Shown: positions 42,562 to 51,056 of the stretch, piece after piece
Layout of the letters: the number at the start of each line of letters is the position of its first letter
Numbering within the stretch: the stretch's first letter is position 1
Source: Halapricum salinum
GTDB lineage: Archaea > Halobacteriota > Halobacteria > Halobacteriales > Haloarculaceae
NCBI RefSeq assembly: GCF_004799665.1
Contig: NZ_CP031310.1
Location: forward strand, 612,887-676,886
DNA length: 64,000 nt
Reading direction: 5' to 3'
Made by a program: the position numbers and the translations under genes
The notes under the pieces: model-generated
Databases searched by the model: none
Seen by the model: the letters and a program-made list of their open reading frames with translations, nothing else
What the model was told of the DNA's origin: nothing

Positions 42562-43398
42562 TCAGAGGTCGGCCTTCGAGAAGCGCCAGTAGCCGAGAGC
42601 GGCGGGGACGACCAGCCAGAACAGGAGGACGACCGCGCCGAGCCACGGCGTCGCGTAGAAGGCGTCGATGTCGGCCGCGTTCCCGGAGGCACCCGGGACG
42701 AGGGCGTACAGGAACGTAGTGTACGCGCCACTGGGCGGGACCTGATTCACGACGAAGATCCAGTCGGGATACGCGGCCGTACTCTGGGGGAGACTGAACC
42801 CGTTCGAGGCCCAGACGATCCCGATAGAGACGATCCCCCAGAGGAACTCGAACAGGACGAAGAAGCCGATGGTCAACATCGACGCGCGAGTCGTCGACCC
42901 GGTGATCGCCGACAGCCCCACGATCACGCTGACGTACGCGAACGTGAAGACCAGCGAGACGACCAGGAGTGCGAGCAGTGCCTGGGCGGCGACCTCACCG
43001 AGCATCGCGCTGCCCACGACCGCACCGATCGCGAGCGCGACGACGACGGGAATCGCGAGGACGGCTCCGCGGCCGAGGACCTTCCCGAGGAGGACGTCCC
43101 GGCGAGTGTGCGGGAGCGACAGCAGGATCTTGAGCGAGCCGCTCTCGCGCTCGCCAGCGATCGACTTGTAGGCGATGACCAGCGCCGTGATCGAGACGAA
43201 CAGCGTGATGTTGCTCGCCAGGAAGAACACCAGCCCCTCAGCAGTGACTTCCTCGGTCCCCAGCTGGTCGGCGCTGAACGACCCGTAGACGTACGCGATG
43301 ACGACCGACAGCAGGATGAACACCACCGAAATCGCCCAGATCGCCCGCGAGCGAAGCGCGTCCGTGAAGTCCTTCTTGGCGACGGCGCTCCAGCTCAT
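42562..43398 (-). CDS. ABC-2 type transporter permease (copy 2)
   Basis: 278 aa, six helices; N-terminal MSWSAVAKKDFTDALRSRAIW and the coupling block GERESGSLKILLSLPHTRRDVLLGKVLGR, which is nearly the same as in copy 1. Loop regions differ, so the duplication is not recent. Its start overlaps the end of the ATPase of the same pair by 4 bases (ATGA). Confidence 0.85.
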   Translation of the reverse strand: MSWSAVAKKDFTDALRSRAIWAISVVFILLSVVIAYVYGSFSADQLGTEEVTAEGLVFFLASNITLFVSITALVIAYKSIAGERESGSLKILLSLPHTRRDVLLGKVLGRGAVLAIPVVVALAIGAVVGSAMLGEVAAQALLALLVVSLVFTFAYVSVIVGLSAITGSTTRASMLTIGFFVLFEFLWGIVSIGIVWASNGFSLPQSTAAYPDWIFVVNQVPPSGAYTTFLYALVPGASGNAADIDAFYATPWLGAVVLLFWLVVPAALGYWRFSKADL

Positions 43399-44312
43399 GC
43401 GTCCACCTCCTCGTCGGTGTAGGACAGGAACAGCTCTTCGAGGGAGGCTTCCTCCGTCTCGAAGTCGTTCACGGCCACACCGCGGTCTTCAAGCGTCGTG
43501 AGGACGCTCGTCTTCGATCCGTCGGCGACCGAGACGATCAGTTCGCCGTCGCGTTGCTGGACCTCCGAGACGCCCTCCAGCGCGCGGACAGCCTCGACGT
43601 CTTCGGGTTCGTACTCCCCGACACTGATCCGGAGTCGTGCCTCGGTCCCGGCGGCGTCACGAAGCCCCTCGACGGTGTCGACGGCGACCAGTTCGCCTTT
43701 GCGGAGGATGCCGACGCGGTCACAGACCGCTTCGACCTGACTCAGAATGTGACTCGAGAAGAAGACCGTCGTTCCGCGATCCGATTCCTCCTTGACGATC
43801 CGCCTGACGTCCTGAACACCCGAAGGGTCGAGTCCGGTCGAGGGTTCGTCCAGGATGAGCAGGTCGGGGTCGCCGACCAGCGCCATCCCCAGCGTGAGGC
43901 GCTGTTTCATCCCTTTAGAGTAGTCGCCGGCCTTTCGGTCGGCGGCGTCTTCGATCCCGACGCGTTCGAGAATCTCGTCGGCGTAGTCGTCGGCGTCCTT
44001 GGACTCGATCACGAACTCGACGTGCTGGCGACCCGTCAGACGGCTGTAGACCGTGTATCCCTCCGGGAGGACGCCGGTTCGGCGCCGAACCTCCTGGGTG
44101 TCGTCCTGGGCGTCCAGCCCGAGCACGCGGGCCGACCCCCCACTCGGCCGGACGAAGTCCAGCAGGATGTTGATCGTCGTCGACTTCCCGGCCCCGTTCG
44201 GCCCCAGAAATCCGAATATCTCACCATCTCGGACGTCGAGATCGATTCCCCGCAGCGCCGTCACGCCCCCGCTGTACTCCTTGGCGAGGCCGTCCAGCTC
44301 GATTGCTGCCAT
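43395..44312 (-). CDS. ABC transporter ATP-binding protein (copy 2)
   Basis: 305 aa from ATG 44312. Walker A GPNGAGKST, signature YSKGMKQRL, Walker B LLILDEPSTGLDP, switch His FFSSHIL. The order VRPSGGSARVLGLDAQDD mirrors VRPTAGSARVFGMDAQDQ of the other copy. The C-terminal domain includes LRISVGEYEPEDVEAVRALEG. First gene of the four-gene run ATPase-permease-ATPase-permease. The upstream ATG at 44339 is less likely because it adds residues before the conserved IELDGL start. Confidence 0.92.
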   Translation of the reverse strand: MAAIELDGLAKEYSGGVTALRGIDLDVRDGEIFGFLGPNGAGKSTTINILLDFVRPSGGSARVLGLDAQDDTQEVRRRTGVLPEGYTVYSRLTGRQHVEFVIESKDADDYADEILERVGIEDAADRKAGDYSKGMKQRLTLGMALVGDPDLLILDEPSTGLDPSGVQDVRRIVKEESDRGTTVFFSSHILSQVEAVCDRVGILRKGELVAVDTVEGLRDAAGTEARLRISVGEYEPEDVEAVRALEGVSEVQQRDGELIVSVADGSKTSVLTTLEDRGVAVNDFETEEASLEELFLSYTDEEVDA

Positions 44313-44377
44313 ATCCGGTTCGTTTCGCGCGACCAGCATATAAAAAGCGGGCGACTTTCAGGGTCTGAAACTCGTGC

Positions 44378-45451
44378 TCACTGCATCGCGCCCGTCCGGA
44401 GGTCGGGATTCGCCCTGAGGTACGCCACCAGTGCGTCGACGTACGAGCCGAGCGGCGGACACTCGATACACGATCCAGCCAGATCCCGGCGCGTGTTCGG
44501 GCAGACGTACTGCGTCGGGTGCGAAAAGTACGGAACAGTGTCGGGATCGACGCCCGTCAGTGCCGCCGCGCCCGGAATCCACCGCAGCGACCCCTCGACG
44601 AGCCGCCGGGGCAGTGGGACTGTGTGGACCGTCCGCCCGGTCGCGTTCGCGAACAGGTCGACCGTCTCCGCGACCGTCGGCGGGTTCGGGTCACAGAGCT
44701 GGTAGACCTCACCTGCCGAGCCGTCGAGACCGCTCAGGTGCTCGATCGCGTCGACCACGAAGTCCCGCGGGACGAGGTTGACCTCGTACGTCTCGGCCCC
44801 GGCCATCCGCGGCAGGACCGCGTGGCGAGGCTGGCACAGTAGAAACCGAAGGATTCCGTAGGGACCGTCGTACTTCTCGGTCGCGCCCGTCTCGCTGTCG
44901 CCGACGACGATCGCCGGCCGGTAGATCGTCGCCTTCAGACTGTGCATCCGTTCCTTCACACGCTTCTCGGCCTCGAACTTCGTCGCCTCGTAGTGGTTGG
45001 TGAACGTCTGGCCGACGTCCAGATCGGCCTCGGAGAAGACGCCGTCGTACCGGCCGCTGACGTAGCAGGTGCTGACGTAGTGCAGGCGCGGCGTTTCGCA
45101 GCCTTCGACGAAATTCAGCACGTGTTCGGTGCCGTCGACGTTGACGGCCTCGGCCACCGCCCGGGAGACGCCGAGATCGTAGACGGCCGCGAGATGGAAC
45201 GTCTCGACAGTACGGTCCTGGATCTCCCGGGCTGTGTCGGCGTCGAGGCCGAGATCCGGCTCGGTGATGTCGCCCACGTGGAGCGCGATCCGCTCGGGCC
45301 AGTCGTCGCCGGCAATCTGCTCGGCCCGCCGCTGGGCCTGCTCGCGATACCGGGCCTGGATCAGACAGTCGACTCGATCCGTGCGCTCAAGCAAGCGCTC
45401 GACCAGCGCCGAGCCGAGAAAGCCGGGAAACCCGGTCAGAAAGACGCTCAC
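44378..45451 (-). CDS. Extended SDR, thioester-reductase-like (NAD(P)-dependent)
   Basis: 357 aa. It starts with GTG at 45451, which forms a GTGA overlap with the stop of the aldehyde dehydrogenase gene. Rossmann motif TGFPGFLGS (residues 5-13), DITEPDLGLDAD, then YVSTCYVSGR with the serine and HYEATKFEAE with the catalytic Tyr-x3-Lys. This layout belongs to the thioester reductase/fatty acyl-CoA reductase group (TIGR01746-like), which reduces acyl thioesters to aldehydes. The C-terminus has a Cys-containing block (YVCPNTRRDLAGSCIECPP) unlike most SDRs, perhaps a metal or disulfide site. With the aldehyde dehydrogenase it forms a two-gene operon for aldehyde chemistry (inference). Confidence 0.8.
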   Translation of the reverse strand: MSVFLTGFPGFLGSALVERLLERTDRVDCLIQARYREQAQRRAEQIAGDDWPERIALHVGDITEPDLGLDADTAREIQDRTVETFHLAAVYDLGVSRAVAEAVNVDGTEHVLNFVEGCETPRLHYVSTCYVSGRYDGVFSEADLDVGQTFTNHYEATKFEAEKRVKERMHSLKATIYRPAIVVGDSETGATEKYDGPYGILRFLLCQPRHAVLPRMAGAETYEVNLVPRDFVVDAIEHLSGLDGSAGEVYQLCDPNPPTVAETVDLFANATGRTVHTVPLPRRLVEGSLRWIPGAAALTGVDPDTVPYFSHPTQYVCPNTRRDLAGSCIECPPLGSYVDALVAYLRANPDLRTGAMQ

Positions 45452-46989
45452 GGCCACCACCGCGAGAGTCTGTTCCAGGCTCGGAGCGTCGCGTTCATCG
45501 TGCGGGCCCACAGCCCGTTCGAGGCCCACGAGGGCTTCAGTGGGAGGCTGCGCTGGACGGCGACAGTCTGGCTGTCGGTGTACTTCTCGATACCCTGGCG
45601 GCCGTGTCGGCGACCGATCCCCGAGTCCTTGCGCCCGCCCATCGGCGCGTCGACGCTCACCCACGCGGTCCGATAGGTCCCGTTGACGCTGACAGTCCCA
45701 CACTCGATCTGTCTGGCGAGTTGCTCGCCCCGCTCGCGGTCGCCGCTCCAGACAGTGGCGTTGAGTCCATAGGGGGTGTCGTTGGCCCGCTCGACGGCCG
45801 TCTCGGCGTCCGGGACGGATTCGAGTCGAACCACCGGCCCGAACGTCTCCTCGTCAGTGAGGTCGGCGTCAGTGGGCACGTCGGTCAGCACCGTCGGTTC
45901 GTAGACGAACGGCCCGACGTCGGGGCGGTGGCGACCCCCAGTCAGCAGCGACGCACCACGGTCGAGCGCGTCGTCGACGTGAGCCTGCACGCGCTCGAGC
46001 TGGTCGGCCGACTGCAACGACCCCACGTCGACGTCCCAGTCGGTCCCGACACCGAGTGTCAGCTGGCGGGTCTCCGCGACGAAAGCGTCCCGGAACGCCT
46101 CGAAATTCGCCTGTTCGACGTAGATGCGCTCGATCGAGACACAGAGTTGCCCCGCGTTGGCGAAACAGTCCTCGACGGCCTGGGCGGCCGCCGTCTCGGA
46201 ATCTACGTCGGCCAGTACGAGCATGGGATTCTTCCCGCCGAGTTCTAACGAGGCCGGCGTCAGGTGTCGCCCGGCCGCCTCGGCGACGACCCGGCCCGTC
46301 TCCGTGCTCCCGGTAAAGCCGATCATATCGACAGCCTCGATCAGTGGCTCCCCGAGCGTCGAGCCAGTTCCTGTGACGACCTGGAAACAGTCTTCGGGGA
46401 GGCCCGCTTCGCGGAGGAGTCGCGCCGCAGCCAGGGCAGTATAGGGCGTCGACGCTGCGGGCTTGCAGACGACGGCGTTGCCCGCCAAGAGTGCGGGTAG
46501 CGCGTCCGAGAGCGCGAGTGTCAGCGGGTAGTTCCAGGGGACGATCAGCCCGACGACACCCTTCGGGTAGCGGTGTTCGACCGTCTTTGTCGCCAGCGGG
46601 ACACCACCGCGGCGTCGCGTGGGGCTGAGCAGCGAGTCGGCCTCGCTGGCGTAGTAGCGGGCGTTGATCGCGACGTCGAACACCTCCTCGACGGCGTCGA
46701 CTCTCGCTTTGCCCGTTTCTGCCTGCAAAACGTCCAGCAGCCACGACTGTTCGTCGAGGACGCGGTCCGCGACGTCCCGCAGGACGGCGACTCGCTCGTC
46801 CAGGGGTCGATCTGCCCACGCTCGCTGGGCGTCCCGAGCACGCTCGACGGCAGCAGTGACGTCTTCGGGCTGGCCGCGCGGGACGTGTCCCAGCCGCTCG
46901 CCAGTCGCAGGCGCGATCACCTCGCGCTGTTCACGCTCGGATTCGGTGGCGATCGCGGCACCCAGCGACTCTGTCTCGACCGTCGGCAT
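45448..46989 (-). CDS. Aldehyde dehydrogenase (succinate-semialdehyde-dehydrogenase-like)
   Basis: 513 aa, NAD(P)-dependent ALDH superfamily. The catalytic Cys is in ANAGQLCVSIERIYV and the general-base Glu in SLELGGKNPML; IVPWNYPLTLALSDALPALLAGN and GFTGSTETGR are the cofactor-binding blocks. It is nearest to succinic semialdehyde dehydrogenase/GabD-type enzymes, but the substrate cannot be fixed from sequence. It is directly followed by the thioester-reductase-like SDR with a 4-base overlap. Confidence 0.88.
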   Translation of the reverse strand: MPTVETESLGAAIATESEREQREVIAPATGERLGHVPRGQPEDVTAAVERARDAQRAWADRPLDERVAVLRDVADRVLDEQSWLLDVLQAETGKARVDAVEEVFDVAINARYYASEADSLLSPTRRRGGVPLATKTVEHRYPKGVVGLIVPWNYPLTLALSDALPALLAGNAVVCKPAASTPYTALAAARLLREAGLPEDCFQVVTGTGSTLGEPLIEAVDMIGFTGSTETGRVVAEAAGRHLTPASLELGGKNPMLVLADVDSETAAAQAVEDCFANAGQLCVSIERIYVEQANFEAFRDAFVAETRQLTLGVGTDWDVDVGSLQSADQLERVQAHVDDALDRGASLLTGGRHRPDVGPFVYEPTVLTDVPTDADLTDEETFGPVVRLESVPDAETAVERANDTPYGLNATVWSGDRERGEQLARQIECGTVSVNGTYRTAWVSVDAPMGGRKDSGIGRRHGRQGIEKYTDSQTVAVQRSLPLKPSWASNGLWARTMNATLRAWNRLSRWWP

Positions 46990-47053
46990 ATCCCATCCAA
47001 CGTTACGGAGGCGTATAAACTATGGACGCGAGGATCGTTTCCAGCTCCGGGAG

Positions 47054-48721
47054 CTATCGTTTCTGTCGGAGGCGGCCGACGACGAACTCCCGATCGAGTT
47101 TCGCGAGGAACGGCCCGAGTTTCGGCCCCTCTTCGAGGTCGAAAAACAGGCGGTAGCCCGCGCTGAACAGGTCTGCGACCCCGACGTCGTGGTCCTCAGC
47201 GGCCTCGTAGATCGCTGCCTGAATCGTGTCGCCGTCACCACCCGACTCGACGACGGCGGCGACATCGTCGAGGGCTGCCGCGGTCGCGTCGTCGAAGTCG
47301 ACCGCGGGAATCGACCCGCGTCTGAGTTCGTAGTTGAACTCGTTGTCGGTGCGTCGCGCCCAGTTGCGCGCTCGCTCGACTCTCGCGAGCGCTCCCTCGA
47401 CAGCCCACTCGGGGGCGTCCTCGGGAATGTGCCCCTCGCGCCGGGCAATCTCTTCGCGGAGGTCGGGGTCGTCAGTCATCCCCAGCACCGCGGCGAAGGT
47501 GTACGGAATACGGATCCGATCTTCTCGAATCTCGTCGACGACCATGGGATAGGCTCGTTCGGCCAGTGCTGCCTCGCGCTCGGTGAGTTCGGCCTCGCGG
47601 TCGCTTCCCGAGTCCTGTTGGCCGAAGTAGACGCGCTCGAAGCGATCGAACTCGTCGACGAGCTGGTCGAGGTGCTCGATCGAGAAGTCCCGCGCCTTCG
47701 TCGGGTTCTTCACGAAGAAGTACCGCAACACTTCGACTTCGAGCAGCTCCAGCACTTCGTCGACAGTGACGATGTTACCCGACGACGACGAGAGCGCCTC
47801 GCCGTCGAGCGTGAACCACTCGTAGACCATCGGCACCGGAGGTTCGATCTCGAAGACGTTTCGCGCGATATCCTCACCGGAGGGCCAGGAGCCTTCGGCG
47901 TGGTCCTTGCCGAAGGGCTCGAAGTCCACACCGAGAATCTCCCACTGGGCGGGCCACTCGAAGCGCCACGGCAGTTTGCCCTCGCGGATCGAGACTGTTC
48001 CCTCGTGACCGCAACCCTCGATGGTGTCGTCGCCGGCCTCGACGTCCTCGCAGACGTACGAGACGGTGCCCGCGTCGAGATCCACACTCGTTATGCCCTC
48101 CGTGAGATTGCCACACTCCTCGCACTGGGCCTGGAAGGGGACGTAGGTCTCGTCGACCTTGTCTTGGTACTCGCTGAGTACCTCGCGTGCGCGACCCTGG
48201 TTCGCCAGCACGTGCTCGATGGCGTCGTCGAACTCCCCCGATTCGTAGAGGTCGGTGTTCGAGACGAACTCGATGGGAACCCCGAGGGCCTCGGCGCTGT
48301 CCTGCAGGATTGTCGTGAAGTGCGCTCCATAGGAGTCACAGCAGCCGAAGGGGTCGGGGATGTCGGTGTAGGGTTTGCCCAGATTCCGCCCGAGTGCACC
48401 GGCGTCGACCTCGCCCAGACCGACGATATTCCCGTCCAGATCCGCGAGTCGGCGTGGAATCTTCCGCAGGCGGTCTTTGTCGTCGCTCGTGAAGACCTGC
48501 CGGACCTCGTGACCGCGTTCGCGCAGCGCCTCGGCGACGAAGTACCCACGCATAATCTCGTTGACGTGGCCCAGGTGCGGGACGCCCGACGGCGAGACAC
48601 CACCTTTGATCACGATCGGGTCCTCGGGATCACGCGCCTCGATCACGTCGGCGACGGCGTCGGCCCAGAACGCCTGCTCGCTGTCTCGCCCCACCTCGTA
48701 GGGGTCGATCGGTTCGCTCAT
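47054..48721 (-). CDS. lysS: Lysyl-tRNA synthetase, class I
   Basis: 555 aa. Class I LysRS is the archaeal form, unrelated to the bacterial class II enzyme. The HIGH motif is in GVPHLGHVNE (about 42-51) and the KMSKS loop is degenerate, LSSSSGN (about 285-291), as is usual here. A zinc-ribbon insertion (CEECGNL ... YVCEDVEAGDDTIEGCGHEG, about 178-215) and the C-terminal alpha-helix cage (DLFSAGYRLFFDLEEGPKLGPFL) complete it. It starts one base after the pyrH stop; the two are probably co-transcribed. Confidence 0.95.
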   Translation of the reverse strand: MSEPIDPYEVGRDSEQAFWADAVADVIEARDPEDPIVIKGGVSPSGVPHLGHVNEIMRGYFVAEALRERGHEVRQVFTSDDKDRLRKIPRRLADLDGNIVGLGEVDAGALGRNLGKPYTDIPDPFGCCDSYGAHFTTILQDSAEALGVPIEFVSNTDLYESGEFDDAIEHVLANQGRAREVLSEYQDKVDETYVPFQAQCEECGNLTEGITSVDLDAGTVSYVCEDVEAGDDTIEGCGHEGTVSIREGKLPWRFEWPAQWEILGVDFEPFGKDHAEGSWPSGEDIARNVFEIEPPVPMVYEWFTLDGEALSSSSGNIVTVDEVLELLEVEVLRYFFVKNPTKARDFSIEHLDQLVDEFDRFERVYFGQQDSGSDREAELTEREAALAERAYPMVVDEIREDRIRIPYTFAAVLGMTDDPDLREEIARREGHIPEDAPEWAVEGALARVERARNWARRTDNEFNYELRRGSIPAVDFDDATAAALDDVAAVVESGGDGDTIQAAIYEAAEDHDVGVADLFSAGYRLFFDLEEGPKLGPFLAKLDREFVVGRLRQKR

Positions 48722-48722
48722 C

Positions 48723-49421
48723 TCACACCCCGTCCGGGACGATCCGGGTCCCGTCGAACTCGCCGTCGAGCAGCGCACGCTCGACTGCGCTCGGATCTGT
48801 GCCGTCGAGCACGATGGCGTCGATGCCCGAGCGTTTGATCACCTTCGCCGCGAGCAGGTCGATCGGCGCGTTCGAGCCGGCCGAGCCGAGCGACTCGCCG
48901 CGGGCGATCAGGTCGACCAGTTCGCTCGCTTCGATCTCGTCGTAGCGTTCGGCGTCGGGGTCCTCGTTCGGGTCGGCGTCGAAGACGCCGGGGACCGATG
49001 TCGCGAAGACGAGTCGGTCGGCGTCGACGTATTCAGCGAGTGCGGCGGAGACGGCGTCGGTCGTCTGTGCCGGGACGACCCCGCCCATGACGACGACGCT
49101 GTCGCGGTGGAGTGCTTCGGCGGCCTGTTCGTAGTTCTCGGGGATCGAGGGGGCGGCCAGATCCTCGTCCAGCGCCGCGAGCAAGAGGCGCGCGTTCAGG
49201 CGCGTGGTGTCGATTCCGAGCTGGTCGAGCTCGCCCTCGTTCGCGCCGAGATCGCGGGCCGCGCCGATGTACTGTCGTGCGACCGGGCCGCCACCGACGA
49301 CGATTCCCAGGTTCTGGCCAGCCTCGGCGAGCGATTCGACGACGTCGGCGAACTCCTCGACCCGGCCCGCATCGAGGTCGGGCACGAGCACGCTCCCGCC
49401 GATAGAGACGACTGTCTTCAT
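48723..49421 (-). CDS. pyrH: UMP kinase (archaeal type)
   Basis: 232 aa, amino acid kinase family. It phosphorylates UMP to UDP. VVSIGGSVLVPDL at the N-terminus is the kinase glycine loop; LGIVVGGGPVARQYIGAARDLGA and VVVMGGVVPAQTTDAVSA are the nucleotide blocks, and SAGSNAPIDLLAAKVIKRSGI the family's C-terminal signature. ATG 49421 begins the homology. It lies upstream of lysS, one base apart. Confidence 0.93.
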   Translation of the reverse strand: MKTVVSIGGSVLVPDLDAGRVEEFADVVESLAEAGQNLGIVVGGGPVARQYIGAARDLGANEGELDQLGIDTTRLNARLLLAALDEDLAAPSIPENYEQAAEALHRDSVVVMGGVVPAQTTDAVSAALAEYVDADRLVFATSVPGVFDADPNEDPDAERYDEIEASELVDLIARGESLGSAGSNAPIDLLAAKVIKRSGIDAIVLDGTDPSAVERALLDGEFDGTRIVPDGV

Positions 49422-49519
49422 TGGGTCGGGGTAGCCGCGAGCCACTCTTAAGAATTGTCAACCCTGTCGCGCACCCGCGAGGCCGAACTCTCAAGCCCTC
49501 TCCCGTCCTCTCCTCGGGT

Positions 49520-50344
49520 ATGTACGTACTGGGTGCGGTCGGTCACTCCGACACGGGGAAGACGACCCTCGTCGAGCGACTGGCCGACCGTCTCGAATCA
49601 CGGGGCCGCGTCGCGACGATCAAACACCTCCACGACTTCGACGTCGACACCGAGGGCAAAGACACCGCGCGCCATCGCGCGGCCGGCGCGGATCGAACCT
49701 ACGGTCTCACCGACCGGGGCGAGTGGTTCGCCACAGGTGAGAATCGGACGCTTCGCGGGACGCTCGAAGATCTCGCGCCCGAGTTCGACTACACGCTCGT
49801 CGAAGGGTACAGCGACGCCGCGATTCCGCAGGTGGTCCTCGGCGGTCGCGAGCACGCTGGCGAGGCGATCGCGAACGCGCCGAACGCGGACGCGGTCGAC
49901 ATCGAGGCGGTCATCGAGGCATTGCACGATACCGACCCCTTCGAGACGCTCGACTCGCTCGTTCAGTCCGTCAAACGCGACCCCGTAGCAGCAGAGGCGG
50001 GTGCGATCGCGACTTTTACAGGGCAAGTGCGCGCAAAAGACCACCCCGAAGACGACCGGACCGAACATCTGGCCTTCGAGAAGTACGAGGGCGTCGCCGA
50101 GGATCGGCTGGAAGACATCGAAGCGGAACTCACTGGCAGAGACGGCGTGAAAGCCGTCCGACTCCACCACCGTACCGGCGTCATCGAGGCCGGCGAGGAC
50201 ATCGTCTTCGTCGTCGTGCTCGCGGGCCACCGCGAGGAAGCGTTCGAAACCGTCTCGGACGGCATCGACCGACTGAAAGACGAAGTCCCCATCTTCAAAA
50301 AGGAAGTCACCGTCGAAGACGCGTTCTGGGTCCACGAACGATGA
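49520..50344 (+). CDS. MobB-MoaE fusion protein (molybdenum cofactor synthesis)
   Basis: 274 aa joining two enzymes. Residues about 1-125 are MobB: P-loop GHSDTGKTTLVERLADRL, IKHLHDFDVDTEGKDTARHR and DYTLVEGYSD. Residues about 145-274 are MoaE, the large subunit of molybdopterin synthase: GAIATFTGQVRAKDH, HLAFEKYEGVAE with the catalytic Lys, AVRLHHRTGVIEAGE and VPIFKKEVTVEDAFWVHE. MoaE moves sulfur onto precursor Z; MobB helps load GTP for the guanylylated cofactor. Fused forms of these two occur in haloarchaea. It stands alone after divergent pyrH. The first in-frame ATG at 49421 lies antisense to pyrH, so 49520 is taken. Confidence 0.9.
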   Translation: MYVLGAVGHSDTGKTTLVERLADRLESRGRVATIKHLHDFDVDTEGKDTARHRAAGADRTYGLTDRGEWFATGENRTLRGTLEDLAPEFDYTLVEGYSDAAIPQVVLGGREHAGEAIANAPNADAVDIEAVIEALHDTDPFETLDSLVQSVKRDPVAAEAGAIATFTGQVRAKDHPEDDRTEHLAFEKYEGVAEDRLEDIEAELTGRDGVKAVRLHHRTGVIEAGEDIVFVVVLAGHREEAFETVSDGIDRLKDEVPIFKKEVTVEDAFWVHER

Positions 50345-50627
50345 TATTCGCCCTCCACAGTCGCCACTTCGATACCTGAGAACGCTGTTTGATTCTCTCC
50401 CAAGCGGCCCTAAAACAGCTTTCGGCAGTGAATTGTCAGACAATATACCAACTATGATATTTTGAGAAATAAGTACAGAGAGACAGTTTTAAAATATCTA
50501 AAGGATTCTCGTGCAGTGTTGAAAAATTACTTCGACCCTCACCAGTCGCTAAAATCGGTCGAAGCAGTCCAAAGCTTCTCCCCTTTATATGACCCTCCGG
50601 CAGATAAGGGTGAGTGAGGTGACTCAG
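50345..50627 (+). other. AT-rich intergenic region with promoter of the small DUF7123-like gene
   Basis: 283 bases with no gene. It is markedly AT-rich around 50436-50535 (several TATA-like words) in a genome that is otherwise GC-rich. Close to its end an inverted repeat GAAGC...GCTTC (50561-50578, 8-base loop) lies directly before the TATA box TTTATAT at 50584-50590; a regulator or repressor site is possible. A GTGAGGTGAC stretch before the ATG (50628) resembles a ribosome binding site. Confidence 0.5.
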
Positions 50628-50897
50628 ATGAGCGCGACGACACAGCCCTCCACCGAACGTGCCGACGCCGAATCGACTGACTCCAAAGAGGAGCGCCTTC
50701 GCTCGTACCTGCGGGAGAAGGCGACCAACGACGGCGGTGAACTCTACTTCAAGAGCAAGTTCATCGCCGACGAAGTCGATCTCTCCCCCAAAGAGATCGG
50801 TGCACTGATGGTCAAACTCAAAGATTCGGCGACAGACATCGAGGTCGAGAAGTGGTCGTACACGAGCGCGACCACCTGGCGAGTCGAGGCTGCGTAA
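50628..50897 (+). CDS. Small conserved haloarchaeal protein (DUF7123-like)
   Basis: 89 aa starting at ATG 50628, which is preferred because a TATA box lies about 40 nt upstream and a GAGGTGA ribosome-binding-like stretch directly before it. The protein has a polar N-terminus and then RLRSYLREKATNDGGELYFKSKFIADEVDLSPKEIGALM, which reads as a small winged helix-turn-helix with the conserved KSKFIADE and LSPKEIG blocks, ending in WSYTSATTWRVEAA. It looks like a DNA-binding protein by fold but has no known target. Confidence 0.7.
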   Translation: MSATTQPSTERADAESTDSKEERLRSYLREKATNDGGELYFKSKFIADEVDLSPKEIGALMVKLKDSATDIEVEKWSYTSATTWRVEAA

Positions 50898-51056
50898 CGA
50901 TCCTCTGGCATGGTGTGAACGTATCGGGTCCCCGCCCGCGCCGACCCGGTCGCTTGGGGCGGTCATCGAGACGGCCACCCTGGCTGGGTCACCCGTTCCC
51001 CCTACTTCGCCCGTACCGTCGGGATTTTATGAACCACTGTCCAAACAGGGACACGA

